Counted from the stretch's first letter, positions 32,645 through 42,650 are shown. The stretch is DNA of 64,000 nt from Bolinopsis microptera (GCF_026151205.1 NC_087077.1:7555983-7619982), one strand, 5' to 3'. Program-made: numbers and translations. The notes: generated by a model not told the origin, from the sequence alone.

Positions 32645-32933
32645 ACTATTTTCACAACTACAATTAAATACATTTATTGAGGACCCCCAGTGGGAACTAA
32701 TGCCTCGGTAAATGTAACGACCATTACAGGTTGTATGTCAATGTAAATGGTTGTTGCACGATAAAGTTATCTTAAAGACATCCTAAGGACTATCAGACAT
32801 CGGTTTTTAAAGCAGTTTACTCCCATCTATCACCTAAAGATTATCAGACATCACTTATCCTTATCCTCCGGAGTGCTACAAAGGTACTGTAATCATTAAC
32901 TAAATTTCGAACAGTAGCATCTTTTTGTGATAA

Positions 32934-34588
32934 ACTATATCTAGAATACCAGTTGGCTCAAGACATTACAATCTGAGATATCGAGGGAATTCTGTTAAAT
33001 TCCCCAGCAACGGCTCTTGTCCTACTGATAAATGTTCAAATTGTTTAACTCTATTAAGAGAGAATGATAGTCTTCGTCGGCAAATTTCTTTTCTCTATAA
33101 ACAATTATCAGAAAGTGACAGTGCACTCAAAGTTCCCCTCAGCGATGGTTCACTTATCCCTGTGTTGCCCCAGGTACCTGATCACTGTGAACAGTCTATC
33201 AATGTTCCCCTCAGTAATAGGTCATCCTCGCATCTTGTTTCTGAGTTAACCCAAGAGCTATCCAAATTAGCAGAAGACAGTGAACATTCAGCAGAAATTA
33301 TCAATTTGGAAAATCCCAAACACTCTGTAAATGGTGACAATGATGTGAGCAACTCTATCAATCCATACCAAGATTTGAGTCGAGGAGTTTTTCAGTTTGT
33401 TGACACTGCCAAGTTAGATATAGAAACCCACTATACTCATAAGTTTGAGAATAGGGCAGTTGCATATTACGGGGACTTTCCCTACGCTTACAATGGAGGC
33501 TTTCATAACACAAGGCCAGTAGCAGACAATCCATACCTAAAGTCTATTCTAGAACGCTTACGCTCACAGTTCCCAAAATTGAAATTCAATAGTCCTATGA
33601 TTACCAAGTATAGAAATGGTCAGCAAGGAATTCCCTTTCACTCGGATGACGAGAGGTCAATTTCACCAGGCTCCATGATCTCCACCATCTCTTTAGGGGC
33701 TACTAGAGTCCTAAGCTTCAGATCCAAACTTAGAGCTCATATTGCTGACCTCACCCTCTCCCATGGTGACATAATGAATATGACCAGACAATCCCAGACC
33801 AGCTTTGAACACAGCCTCATCCAGGACAAGTCTGAAACCATGAGAATAAGCATTACTCTGCGCCTAATTGATGGCAGCGCAACCTTATCTACTCTGTCTG
33901 ATGTTTCCAGTCAAGTTAAGAACACTGAACCCTCGGCCCCTAAGACTAGATCAATAGAACATTCTGGTAAATCTTTGTGTGTCTACATTAGCTCTAGTAT
34001 GTTCTCCAAATTAGAGGGAGAAAAGCTATCGTCCAAACATCATGAGGCACATGTATTCAGCTACCCTGGTGCCACAGCCAATGCAATCAATGAACGGTTT
34101 CAATCAGATGTAAGAAAAGACACTCTTAATACCAATAATGTGAAAAGCATTGTACTTATGTGTGGTACAAATGACGTGGACTCTATCCTGAACAGCCCTC
34201 GCAACATGAGGACTAAACTTCTGTGCCCTGATAGTTTTTCTGGTGATGCTAGAGCTCTTGACTTTACAAACAATTGTATTGAAAAACTTGTACTTTTCCT
34301 TCACAAGTGGGCACCTGGAGCTGATATTAAAATTGTTAACTTATTACCTCGGGAGAGTTTCTCCAGAAACAAGGTTATAACTGATATCAATGAGTGTATA
34401 TCAAATCTGCAAAGAAAATACACCTATGTAAAACTGCTCTCAACCGAGACAAATCGTTTCTTGTTTAGTGATAAGAAAGGCTTTAGAAAATCGTCATTTT
34501 TAGTAGTTATGGAGAGGATAATGTCCATCTCAATGATTATGGCATAGTTAAATTAGCAAGGCACTTGAAGTATCATGCACACCATTAG
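32934..34588 (+). CDS. LINE ORF1: AlkB-like 2OG-Fe(II) dioxygenase plus SGNH-hydrolase domain (frameshifted end, no ATG)
   Basis: The frame is open from 32934, and no in-frame ATG occurs before about 33597, so the start is non-AUG or lost. In order: a CPTDKCSNC cluster with a short coiled coil (RENDSLRRQISFLYKQL); an AlkB-like domain, where ITKYRNGQQGIPFHSDDE supplies HxD (H and D at 33639-33647), FEHSL the second His, and RISITLR the two-Arg pattern; then an SGNH-type domain with YISSSM and MCGTND. The iron and 2-oxoglutarate ligands of AlkB enzymes are all present. Near 34490-34515 a frameshift sends the ribosome into a short wrong tail. The other frame carries the expected D-x-x-H block (DNVHLNDYG) and stops at 34588. 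AlkB enzymes remove methyl groups from nucleic acids; its substrate here is unknown. Confidence 0.8.
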
Positions 34589-34743
34589 AATACTGCTGAA
34601 TACTGACATAACACTCCTACCATCAGTTTTATTTTTACAGTACGACATCCAGACAAATACAACCTGCTTTTATTCTGTTTTTTAGTTTAAACACAACTTT
34701 ACAACTTTTATTCATTCCATTGTGAATTAATAAGATTCACAAG

Positions 34744-37731
34744 ATGACAAATTTTAATAATGCAGCTGATAGGTTTCACAACCTCTGCATTGGTCATTGT
34801 AACATTCAAGGAGGGCTTCTCAATTTAGCTAAAAGTAATGAACTTTCCCAACTTATTAGAGATCATAAATTAGACATACTTTCCCTAAATGAGATGAATC
34901 TTAATGATACTATTGACACACACACCATAAATATTCCTTCCTCCTTCAACCTTATGCGATGCGACAGGCCAAACAGTTCTAGGGGTGGTTGTGGCTTAAT
35001 GATAAACAAAAAACTAGCTTACACAGAATTAGTTATGGATAGTAAGCTTGATAACATTGAAGCATTATGGGTGAAGCTTAAGAATAGCAAGATCAATGTT
35101 TGCTGCTTCTATCGCTCTGGAAATTATTGCAGTGTTGATAACTTTATTGAATACATTCATTTTTGCATGAAAAAATTGAATGGGAAAAAGGTTATCTGGA
35201 TTGGGGATATAAACATTGACCAGAATAATATCTCATCCACCCAGTACAAAAAATTAGATATGACCTTGAGATGTTACAATCTAGTTCAAACCATTCAAGG
35301 GATAACTAGAGTTGCTAAACGTGGAGACAATGTTACCCAGACTACTATTGATGTAATATTCACTAACTGTTATGCAGATTTTGTCCAATCTTCTAATTAT
35401 GTTCTTGATGAACGTATTGGAGATCATCAAGCTATTATGTGTGAGATAGATTGTAAAGTACCTATAGCTCCTAAATTTGAGAAGGTTGAAATTAGAAATC
35501 ATTGTAAACGTAATGTTAAACAATTCTTAGACTATCTAGACACCTGTTCTGATTACAGTCCACTATTGGAAAGTACAGATGTTGAAGCTATCACAGCTGG
35601 CCTTTGTCATCATATTGAACAGGCATATGCAACCTTCTTCCCTTGCAAGACCATAGAAAGGCATGAAAAGTTCATACATAAACCTTCTACTGAACTTTTA
35701 TATGCCATTAATCATACACATTTTCTTCTAAAGAAATTCCGTAAAAAGAAGGATAAGAGAGACAATGGAAATTGCAATAAATGTGGTACATGTAGCAAAT
35801 GTATAAAGTGTAATGAGGCCTGGGATTGCTACAAGATTCAGAGAAATATTAGAAATAAATTAGCTAAAACCTGCAAAAAGGCTAATGTAATCGATGATCT
35901 ACAAGTTAAAAGTGCCAAGAATGATCTTAAAGGGATATGGAAAACTATCAAACTGGCATCAAATATGACCCCTGGTACAACTAATTGTCAAACTATCAAT
36001 GAGAATGATCCTGAGCTATTTAACTTTCATTTTGCAAATGTTGGATCAAGATTACAAAATCAGGCCCCCAATATTGAAAGAGTTAGTTTTACTGATTTTT
36101 TACCTCCTAGAACTTCTAATATCTCATTTGATAGATTCCAAGAAATAAATGAAACTGATATCCTAATGTATGTCGAAACGCTCAAGAATGACAAGGCCTC
36201 ATATGACAATGTGCCTCTATTTTTACTTAAGCAAGCTGTACCACACATAGTTGAGCCACTGACCCACATTGTCAATCTGAGCCTTAATACAGGTGTTGTA
36301 CCAACCCTTTGTAAAAAAGCTAGAGTAACTCCCATCCATAAGGCAGGAATGAAAGATGATCCTAATAATTACAGGCCAATATCCATCCTTCCACTTGTAG
36401 GAAAACTTATAGAATACTTTGTCGGCAAGCAACTCACTGATTACATGGAAGAGAACAAACTTTTCATCCGGCATCAATATGGCTTTCGGAAAAATCACTC
36501 CACAACTTATCTGATGTACGATCTGATGGACGAAATATATATGAGTAAATCTAAGTCTTATAAACCAGGAATCATCTTTCTTGATCTTAAGAAGGCCTTT
36601 GACACAGTGTCAGTGAATCATGAAATATTGCTTCAAAAATTGGCATATTATGGAATTGGTGGCATTGCTTTAACCTGGTTTAAGAACTTCTTATCTTGTA
36701 GATATCAATGCACTAGGATCAATGGCAATCTAAGCTCATTTTTAGAAGTTCTGAGTGGTGTACCACAAGGAAGCATCATTGGGCCTATATTATTCAGTAT
36801 CTTCATAAATGACATCATTTATGCCTGTAACCTATCTAAGCCCTTTCTATTTGCAGATGATGGTGCACTATTCTTTGATCAAACCTGCAGAAGCACATTT
36901 ATAAACATGAAAATAGAACTTATGACAATCTTTAAATGGCTCAGTGTTAATAAATTATCACTCAATGAAAAGAAGACTGAATTCCTATTGTTTGATTCTG
37001 TTGACCAACATGATGAAATAACCATTGATTGTAATGAGGTAACTTTCACAATCAAGGAGTGCAAAGAGACAAAATATCTTGGCCTCATTCTAGATAGTAA
37101 ATTAAACTTCAAAAGCCATGTAGATTATATTATTAGGAAGGTCATGAAGAGAATTGGTGCCATGTATAGAAGTAAAGCACTGCTACCCATTAAATATAGG
37201 AAAATGTTTGCCAATGCACTCATGTTGCCACAATTCGATTATTTAGACACGATCTATTGTAGAGCTGGCAAGACAAAACTTGCTGAACTTGACACTCTGT
37301 ACAAAAAGGTAGCCAAAATAGCTCTCAACGTTCCAAAAACAGAGAGCAGCCTTAATGTTTATAGAGACATGAAATGGTTACCACTCCATCTTAGACGACA
37401 ACTCCATCTGTCAAATTATATGTTTAGAATCATCCATGACAATTGTCCTACAAACTTTATGAACAAATTTAGTTACATATCAGGAGGTAGTAGGAGCGGC
37501 GAAAGCTGCAACCTTTATGTCAATAGATCAACATCACATAAAAACTTTCAATACTTGGGGGCAAAATGTTGGAATAATGTTCCAACAGATCTACGAAATC
37601 TGCCCGATGTTAAAAGCTTTAGTGATTCTTATAAGAAACAGCTACTATCATCTATAACAACAGACCCTAATTATACCGTCGACAATTCATATGACAAATT
37701 TTACACTGCAATCATAGTCGCCGATAACTAA
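34744..37731 (+). CDS. LINE ORF2: APE endonuclease, Cys-rich cluster and reverse transcriptase
   Basis: Complete 995-residue frame. The N-terminal apurinic-type endonuclease shows GHCNIQGG, LSLNEMN, IGDINID and GDHQAI. Residues 344-362 hold six cysteines, five in strict CxxC spacing (CNKCGTCSKCIKCN) and one more at 362. The reverse transcriptase covers about 480-780: NYRPISILPLVGK, YGFRKNHST, IIFLDLKKAFDTV (first Asp), GVPQGSIIGP and FADDGAL (703-709, with D705 and D706). A C-terminal region with conserved Trp/Cys positions (AKCWNNVPTDLR) follows. It makes the enzyme for target-primed reverse transcription. All catalytic residues I can identify are intact. The Cys cluster is not a usual feature at this place. 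Confidence 0.93.
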   Translation: MTNFNNAADRFHNLCIGHCNIQGGLLNLAKSNELSQLIRDHKLDILSLNEMNLNDTIDTHTINIPSSFNLMRCDRPNSSRGGCGLMINKKLAYTELVMDSKLDNIEALWVKLKNSKINVCCFYRSGNYCSVDNFIEYIHFCMKKLNGKKVIWIGDINIDQNNISSTQYKKLDMTLRCYNLVQTIQGITRVAKRGDNVTQTTIDVIFTNCYADFVQSSNYVLDERIGDHQAIMCEIDCKVPIAPKFEKVEIRNHCKRNVKQFLDYLDTCSDYSPLLESTDVEAITAGLCHHIEQAYATFFPCKTIERHEKFIHKPSTELLYAINHTHFLLKKFRKKKDKRDNGNCNKCGTCSKCIKCNEAWDCYKIQRNIRNKLAKTCKKANVIDDLQVKSAKNDLKGIWKTIKLASNMTPGTTNCQTINENDPELFNFHFANVGSRLQNQAPNIERVSFTDFLPPRTSNISFDRFQEINETDILMYVETLKNDKASYDNVPLFLLKQAVPHIVEPLTHIVNLSLNTGVVPTLCKKARVTPIHKAGMKDDPNNYRPISILPLVGKLIEYFVGKQLTDYMEENKLFIRHQYGFRKNHSTTYLMYDLMDEIYMSKSKSYKPGIIFLDLKKAFDTVSVNHEILLQKLAYYGIGGIALTWFKNFLSCRYQCTRINGNLSSFLEVLSGVPQGSIIGPILFSIFINDIIYACNLSKPFLFADDGALFFDQTCRSTFINMKIELMTIFKWLSVNKLSLNEKKTEFLLFDSVDQHDEITIDCNEVTFTIKECKETKYLGLILDSKLNFKSHVDYIIRKVMKRIGAMYRSKALLPIKYRKMFANALMLPQFDYLDTIYCRAGKTKLAELDTLYKKVAKIALNVPKTESSLNVYRDMKWLPLHLRRQLHLSNYMFRIIHDNCPTNFMNKFSYISGGSRSGESCNLYVNRSTSHKNFQYLGAKCWNNVPTDLRNLPDVKSFSDSYKKQLLSSITTDPNYTVDNSYDKFYTAIIVADN

Positions 37732-37865
37732 GTAACTTCTAATTCTTTTAAATCTGAGGCATATATAATTGATGTATCGAAAAGATATTCCCTTTTTTAC
37801 CACCTTACCATTCTGATTGATTTTGCACATGACTGACATGTTTTAACTGGAGAAGGGGTTCCCAC

Positions 37866-37965
37866 AGTGGTAGTTTTATAAACCACTTTTAATTTATTGA
37901 CCTATTATACTTAGTGGTAGTTTTATAGACCACATTTAATTTATTAACTTATCATACTTAGTATT
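37866..37965 (+). repeat. Tandem repeat in LINE 3' region
   Basis: Two ~48-bp direct units share TAGTGGTAGTTTTATA, CCAC, TTTAATTTATT and ATCATACTTAGT/ATTATACTTAGT. They lie about 135 bases after the ORF2 stop in the 3' untranslated part. Role unknown; short repeats in 3' regions of LINEs can help reverse-transcriptase recognition. Confidence 0.7.
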
Positions 37966-38634
37966 TTTTTTTGGTGACTGTAATCACCCAGTTTTAACAT
38001 TTGATAATTGTACAGTTTATTGACGACACATTGAATGAATGTTATTTTATATTCTAATTTATATTCTAGATATTTTATTTATTTTACAACAGACGACAAC
38101 TTCCTGTTTTTTCTTCTATATTAGTTACTCATATCTCTTGTACAGACTTTTTTACAAGGACATTGACAAATGATACTCACATTAGGCATTTTATATTGCA
38201 TCTAAATTATTTCACTTGCATTAGGCTTAGAAATTTATTCTCTGGTCAACAGATTTCAAATGTTTAATTAATTTGTAGTATGACAGTAAGGTATATAAGA
38301 AGTTATTTAATTTTGCTTGGGCTATTATATTGACTAGGTATTGAGGTTTAATGATGATATGGAATTTGAATTCTATATAAATTTACACTATGTGGTTGGG
38401 GCATTTTGCATAGTAAATATGGTTACTACTCATATATATCATATTATTTGATTGGTATTCGATTTCTGATTATTTCTCTAGGAATATGATTATTATATCT
38501 CAATTTGGCTTTAGGTAGGGTGCCCCGCTAAAAGAACTGGATTCTTCCAGGAAGCATCCCGTGCACAGAGCTTGGTCTACATATATATTAAATTATTAAC
38601 CATTCATTCTGTATGTGCACGAAAATTTATTTCA

Positions 38635-39025
38635 ATCAAGTAGAAAAATCCGGAGAGTATGTAAAAGTACTTTAGCAGCGGAGAGTTGGGCAATGATCGA
38701 AGCAGTGGAAACATGTGAGTTGATCCAAGCTCAGCTGAGTGAGATCATGTTATCTGGAAAACTTGATGTCATTGTAATGACTGATTGCAAGTCTCTACAT
38801 GATGCCATCCAAACCTCGAAAAATGTTGATGACAAGGGATTGAGGATACCAATAGCTTGCCTGAGACAGCGAGTGAACAATAGTGAAATGACAGTTCGTT
38901 GGATTTCAACAAAGAAACAGCTTGCAGATTGTTTGACTAAAGCTGGAGCTCCAACTTCACTGCTACGGGAGGTATTGTCGTCAGGAGAATTTGACAATGA
39001 ACTGTTTAGAATTGTATTCCAATAA
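38635..39025 (+). CDS. Copia polyprotein, part 3: rest of RNase H
   Basis: Continues part 2 in frame after the LINE: SSRKIRRVCKSTLAAESWAM follows ITWQ. STLAAE and TDCKSLHDA are typical Copia RNase H blocks, and WISTKKQLADCLTK marks the end of the domain. The stop is at 39023-39025. The upstream codons back to 38615 belong to the LINE 3' end. Confidence 0.93.
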
Positions 39026-39280
39026 TAAACATTGTATTCAAAGTTTTTAATATTGTGTGTGAAGGATTTTAATAATCTTAATAATTTGAAACTTAAAGAA
39101 GTTAAAAGAGTGAATATATTGGTATTTGTGATTTATATAATGTGCTCGTTTAAAACGATTTTCTATTACATGTTGTGCATGTATCCACAAAGAGGGAAGT
39201 TATATTTAGAAAGATTATAGTCTTTCTTGTGACACCTTTATTTTATATTTAATATTTTAAATCTTTCAAAGCCTTTTTAA

Positions 39281-39294
39281 GAAAGAACGGGAGA
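39281..39294 (+). promoter_or_regulatory. Copia polypurine tract
   Basis: GAAAGAACGGGAGA lies just upstream of the right LTR, with one T between. It is the expected primer for plus-strand DNA synthesis. The preceding ~250 bases after the polyprotein are non-coding. Confidence 0.7.
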
Positions 39295-39295
39295 T

Positions 39296-39460
39296 TGTGA
39301 ATTGCTATATATTTGGTTTATATATTTATGATAGTCGATATAATATATACTAATTGTGTTCTATTTCAGAATGTACCACAAACATGTTGTCTGTGGGGTT
39401 TGATAATTACTTGTAACAACTGGTGTGTTTCATTGCATAGTGATCCATTTAAAGTTAACA
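39296..39460 (+). repeat. Copia 3' LTR
   Basis: 165 bp, identical to the left LTR base for base as far as I can compare. The target copy CTTAT follows at 39461-39465. Confidence 0.95.
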
Positions 39461-39465
39461 CTTAT

Positions 39466-39915
39466 TAGCTTCCCTTCCCATACCCCCAGTGGTTGATAGG
39501 ACTATCGGTGTAAACGTCCCATGTTCCACTTCTACAATCCTTTTATTGTATAAATTCTTTTTCTGTCTCTCGTGGCTATTGTACATAGTGGTTGGAGATC
39601 CTAGAGCCTTATTGGAAGGAGCTTGAGCATGAAATACTCTTACATCTAAAAATGCCCTTTCCAATGGGTTCCATACACTCCTAGCACTAACATCTAATCT
39701 AGCTCCATCTGCTTTGTTGGCCCCTGCAGGAAGTTCTCTCCCGTTGACAGGAATGAGGAGAGGTTCAGTGGTAACATCTTTACAGCCAGCATGCAGTTTC
39801 TAAAAGCTCTGCTATCACATCCCTCAATGAGTTGTGGCGAAGAGATACATATCCACCCCTTTAGCATATTAATGGGTGGATTTGAAAAGCATAGCTACGA
39901 ACTGAAAGAATCGAG
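39466..39915 (-). pseudogene. C-terminal part of the PHD/reverse-transcriptase host element (nuclease-like region)
   Basis: On the minus strand, FQIHPLIC, a stop (39861-39863), GGYVSLRHNSLRDVIAELL, a frameshift near 39780-39800, then ADGARLDVSAR, LERAFLDVRVFHAQAP, NKRIVEVEHGTFTPIVLS and GGMGREANK. The Asp/Glu spacing (LDVS, FLDVRV, VEVEHG) resembles PD-(D/E)XK restriction-type nucleases, as in R2/NeSL-like LINEs, but this is inference. The frame then crosses the Copia insertion and ends at 28265. The homology fades beyond about 39915, where a small hairpin (GAATCGAG...CTCGATTC, 39907-39932) begins. The central RT part is missing on this side. Confidence 0.7.
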
Positions 39916-40359
39916 CAACTAGCGCTCGATTCTAAGACTCAGCATTATCAATTATTTTGTATGTTGTAATGCAAACGAATATTTCAAATGCGCGCCGCGG
40001 ATTAAGCGACCACAAAGATCTTAAATGTTAAATCAGTTTTTATTATTAATAACCTATCACATTATATATTATATATTATATGTAAGTTTATAATCTACCA
40101 AGACGCGCACAGAGTTGGACTCGTCGACGGCCGAGTTGGACTCGTCAACAATTAATATTTGAGACAACTATTTTACGAGTATCACACATTAAATTATTTT
40201 TTAAATCTGGATGAATGTTAAATATTGACCTTTGAGATATTTTTCTAACAACAATGTACAAACAAAGTTTCAATTTGTTAACAATCGGGTATTAATTGTT
40301 TCCGATAAATCACCGTTCTTTAATCATTTTATTTGCTTCTAGGGAGACCAAGCTTTAGT

Positions 40360-40478
40360 TTGATTCACGATGTCAATCCTTCGCAGCTCGGTGAGACACA
40401 GTGGTGCATCTCGCCGATCTGTGGTTGCAAGAAGCATTATTTGATGCGCGCGCGACCCAGTAGTGCATCGCGCTACAA
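40360..40478 (+). mobile_element. Miniature element, TTGATTCACGATG family, with perfect 9-bp target duplication
   Basis: 119 bp with ends TTGATTCACGATG and CATCGCGCTACAA. AGCTTTAGT flanks it at 40351-40359 and 40479-40487. It is longer than the 103-bp copy at 16335 because it retains AGCTCGGTGAGACACAGTGG, also partly seen at 17080 and 41320. Confidence 0.85.
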
Positions 40479-41077
40479 AGCTTTAGTAAAATGTTCATAA
40501 ACATTACACTACACACCATTTTTAAAATATCATAAATTATAAAATATGGCACAGTACAGCCTGGCAAAATAACAAATGGCAGATTGAGCGGCACCCAGTA
40601 ATCATTTTATCGGTTTAATGTTTTCATTTTTGTAATTTATTTATTGGGCGACGCGCACTCAGCCTATTATTCCACCATATTTTTTACAAACACAAATGTC
40701 TGAGGACCCCGGGTAATATAATATAAGTAATTTATTAAAATTTTATATCACTTGGATGTTGGATTAGCAATGTCAATCCTTTCGATCTTTCCAGCTCATA
40801 TATTTACATTAATTGTAGCTTTGCATTGTTCGTCATATATGATCTCTTCGAATTGAAGCAAGCATAGCATGATAATTCAATTGTCAATGCGAGTAACGCA
40901 TTAATGTGGCAACGTCCAATTTGCGATTACAAATTACTTTGTCTTACGTTGTATGACCCGCCGCGCACGAAGTGCGCGGCTCCCGGCTAAAGTGAAGCGA
41001 CAGTGGGGGTCATCACGTGATACAAAAATTACTCATGTCATCATAATGTACAAAACGCATTTATACATAATATAACT

Positions 41078-41162
41078 TTACCTGAGGACCCCAGGCTATT
41101 ATGTTAATTAACATAACCGAATAAAGATTTGGCGGAATGACAGGCTGAGCGCGGCCCAGTAA
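41078..41162 (-). mobile_element. 85-bp miniature element, TTACTGGGC family
   Basis: Reverse orientation relative to the copies at 60663 and 60936. On the plus strand it runs TTACCTGAGGACCCCAGGC to GCGGCCCAGTAA. AATATAACT flanks it on both sides (41069-41077 and 41163-41171). Confidence 0.8.
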
Positions 41163-41218
41163 AATATAACTTTATTTGATTGAATCCGTTATTGCTGTAA
41201 TTCAATTTTTATAAATAT

Positions 41219-41450
41219 GTTAACGGGTGATACTCGTAAAATATTTGTTCCAAATATTACCGTCAACAAGTCCAACTCGGCGCGCGTCCTGGTTTAATTG
41301 ACGATGTCAATTCATGGCAGCTCGGCGCGGCACAGTAGCGCATCTCGCCGATCTAGCCAGTGAGAAGCCTTATTAAGTGCGCGGCGCGGCACAGTAACGC
41401 ATCGCGCTACAAGTCCTGGTAGGTTATAAACCTACAATAAATATGTAGCG
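41219..41450 (+). repeat. GGGTGATACTCG-family repeat with a nested miniature element
   Basis: Family sequence from ACGGGTGATACTCGTAAAAT to CGCGCGTCCTGGT, then a TTGATTCACGATG-type element (about 41294-41412), then GTCCTGGTAGGTTATAAACC resumes the family. The repeated GTCCTGGT is the target duplication. This gives a relative age: the TTGATTCACGATG element is younger. Confidence 0.7.
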
Positions 41451-41949
41451 TATACCTTCAACTTTGTATTTTTCCACAATGATTATATAGCACGACGCGC
41501 GCCCAAATTACCATTAATACTTGAGGGTGCTAAAATCGAGCGTCGACTGATATTACGAATAAAATCAAATATGAATTGGTTCAGGGAGTGTTTGTTGGGT
41601 GATGGCCTGAACCGCTTGTTGTTGTGATGTGAGCATGTAAATTATATAGCTACATGATACAGAAAATGTACTTTTATTTATAGTTAACCACTTTATATTC
41701 TAAAAACTGGATCATGATGCACTCCGTTTGAGCCAAGCGGCTTGAAAAAATGAAACTACACTTACACAATTTATTGTCAACTCGCGGTCACAAGTTTTCG
41801 ACGATTCTATTAAACGATTTACCTTGAACCTCTCTAGCTTATAAAATCTTTTTCTCCCCTTTTTGCGGCTCTTACTAAATCGCTCGCCCAAAAATTTCAC
41901 GTGACTTAATTGGTTTTTTTGGTTTTGCAGCCGTACAAAACGGTTTTAC

Positions 41950-42035
41950 ATAAACCCTAATCCCAACCCTAACCCTAACTATAACCCCGAAGCTATCCAT
42001 AATCTTAACCACAACCCCAACCCTAACCCGAGCCC
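41950..42035 (-). repeat. Interstitial telomere-like repeats
   Basis: Degenerate CCCTAA units, including CCCAACCCTAACCCTAACT and CCCCAACCCTAACCCGAGCC, reading TTAGGG on the minus strand. TTAGGG is the usual animal telomere repeat. Mixed with CCATAATCTTAACC variants, so not a live telomere. Similar short units lie near 16625-16650, again next to the same miniature-repeat families. Confidence 0.65.
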
Positions 42036-42476
42036 TAAACAATCGAATTCACGTTTAACTAGCCTGTCACGTGACCAAAACGGTTTTTTTTCCCGTAACT
42101 CTCCAGGGAAGCATTTTAACCCTACGTCATGGGGGGTGATTCGGAATCAGCGTCCAAAAATACACCGATTAATATCACTTTCATGCCTAAAGGGCCTTTT
42201 CACAAGAATTTTCTTAAAATTTGGGCGAGTGATTTAGTAGGAGCGCCTCTTTGCACTTAGCCAGTAGTGACAATGAGCTTGTGATTTCATACTGTTATTA
42301 TTATCAAACATGTCAATCTTACAAATGTCAACAATTTTAAAATAATTTAGAACCTAAACGTGATCCTTTGTAAGATTATATGTCCCAAAAGTCAAATTGA
42401 CTTGTCGGTCTTCTTATCAGTTTTAATCCATTAGCGAATTTAAACAAACGTATTAAAAATTGCAAACACTAATACT

Positions 42477-42558
42477 ATGAGTAACTCTACAGAGTAACTC
42501 TACCCCTATGTCTGAGTAACTCTACCCCTATGTCAGAGTAACTCTACCCCTATGTCTG
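42477..42558 (+). repeat. 22-bp tandem repeat
   Basis: Three near-perfect copies of GAGTAACTCTACCCCTATGT(C), preceded by a shortened GAGTAACTCTACA unit. They directly precede a LINE fragment. Confidence 0.85.
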
Positions 42559-42650
42559 AGCGTGCTGAGTTATCTAGGTGGAAGATGCTAGGACACATAC
42601 TGAGGAGCGATGAAAGATCACCAGCTCAAGCTGCGCTGTGCTTTGCTGTC
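42555..42650 (+). pseudogene. Short LINE reverse-transcriptase tail fragment
   Basis: About 32 codons: RAELSRWKMLGHILRSDERS then PAQAALCFAVE. The RWK-LGH-LR block followed by a PAQ-AL motif is a recurring C-terminal segment of many animal LINE proteins. It faces opposite to, and runs into, the host element's coding end, so it marks a junction between two mobile elements. No other part of the element is present. Confidence 0.55.

Larger units (their letters stand above)
32638..38632 (+). mobile_element. Non-LTR retrotransposon carrying an AlkB-like ORF1, inserted in Copia RNase H
   Basis: About 6.0 kb separates two halves of one Copia codon (CA at 32636-32637, the A at 38635). Apart from a CA doublet at both borders there is no obvious target duplication and no poly(A) tail. 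The order is: 5' leader, ORF1 (AlkB plus SGNH domains), 155-bp gap, ORF2 (endonuclease plus reverse transcriptase), and a 3' region of about 900 bp with a short tandem repeat. The APE-type endonuclease and a single RT place it among Jockey/CR1/L2-like clades, but the clade is inference. ORF1 has a frameshift near its end, so this copy is likely dead or needs help. Confidence 0.9.
28468..39460 (+). mobile_element. Copia-type LTR retrotransposon, interrupted by a nested LINE
   Basis: LTRs of 165 bp at both ends are identical, start TG and end CA. CTTAT flanks both sides (28463-28467 and 39461-39465). A primer-binding site follows the left LTR and a purine tract precedes the right one. The domain order is gag, protease, integrase, reverse transcriptase, RNase H, which defines Copia. 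After removing the nested 5,995-bp element the Copia itself is about 5.0 kb. Identical LTRs indicate a young insertion, and the nested LINE is younger still. One in-frame stop interrupts the polyprotein, so this copy is probably not autonomous. Confidence 0.95.
39916..42476. other. Island of nested miniature repeats
   Basis: No gene. It is a patchwork of the short families seen at 13.5-17 kb and 60-62 kb: GGGTGATACTCG-family pieces at about 40050-40190 and 41219-41450, TTGATTCACGATG elements at 40360 and 41294, an 85-bp TTAC...GTAA element at 41078, the ATACGTTGTATGACCC repeat near 40939-41025, telomere-like repeats at 41950-42035 and an inverted CTCGCCCAAATT block at 42115-42245. It lies between the two parts of the host RT element and probably replaced its middle. 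Confidence 0.6.

Noticed and set aside
42477-42558. CRISPR-like direct repeats
   Set aside because: The 22-bp units are directly adjacent with no spacers and the DNA is eukaryotic; a simple tandem repeat.
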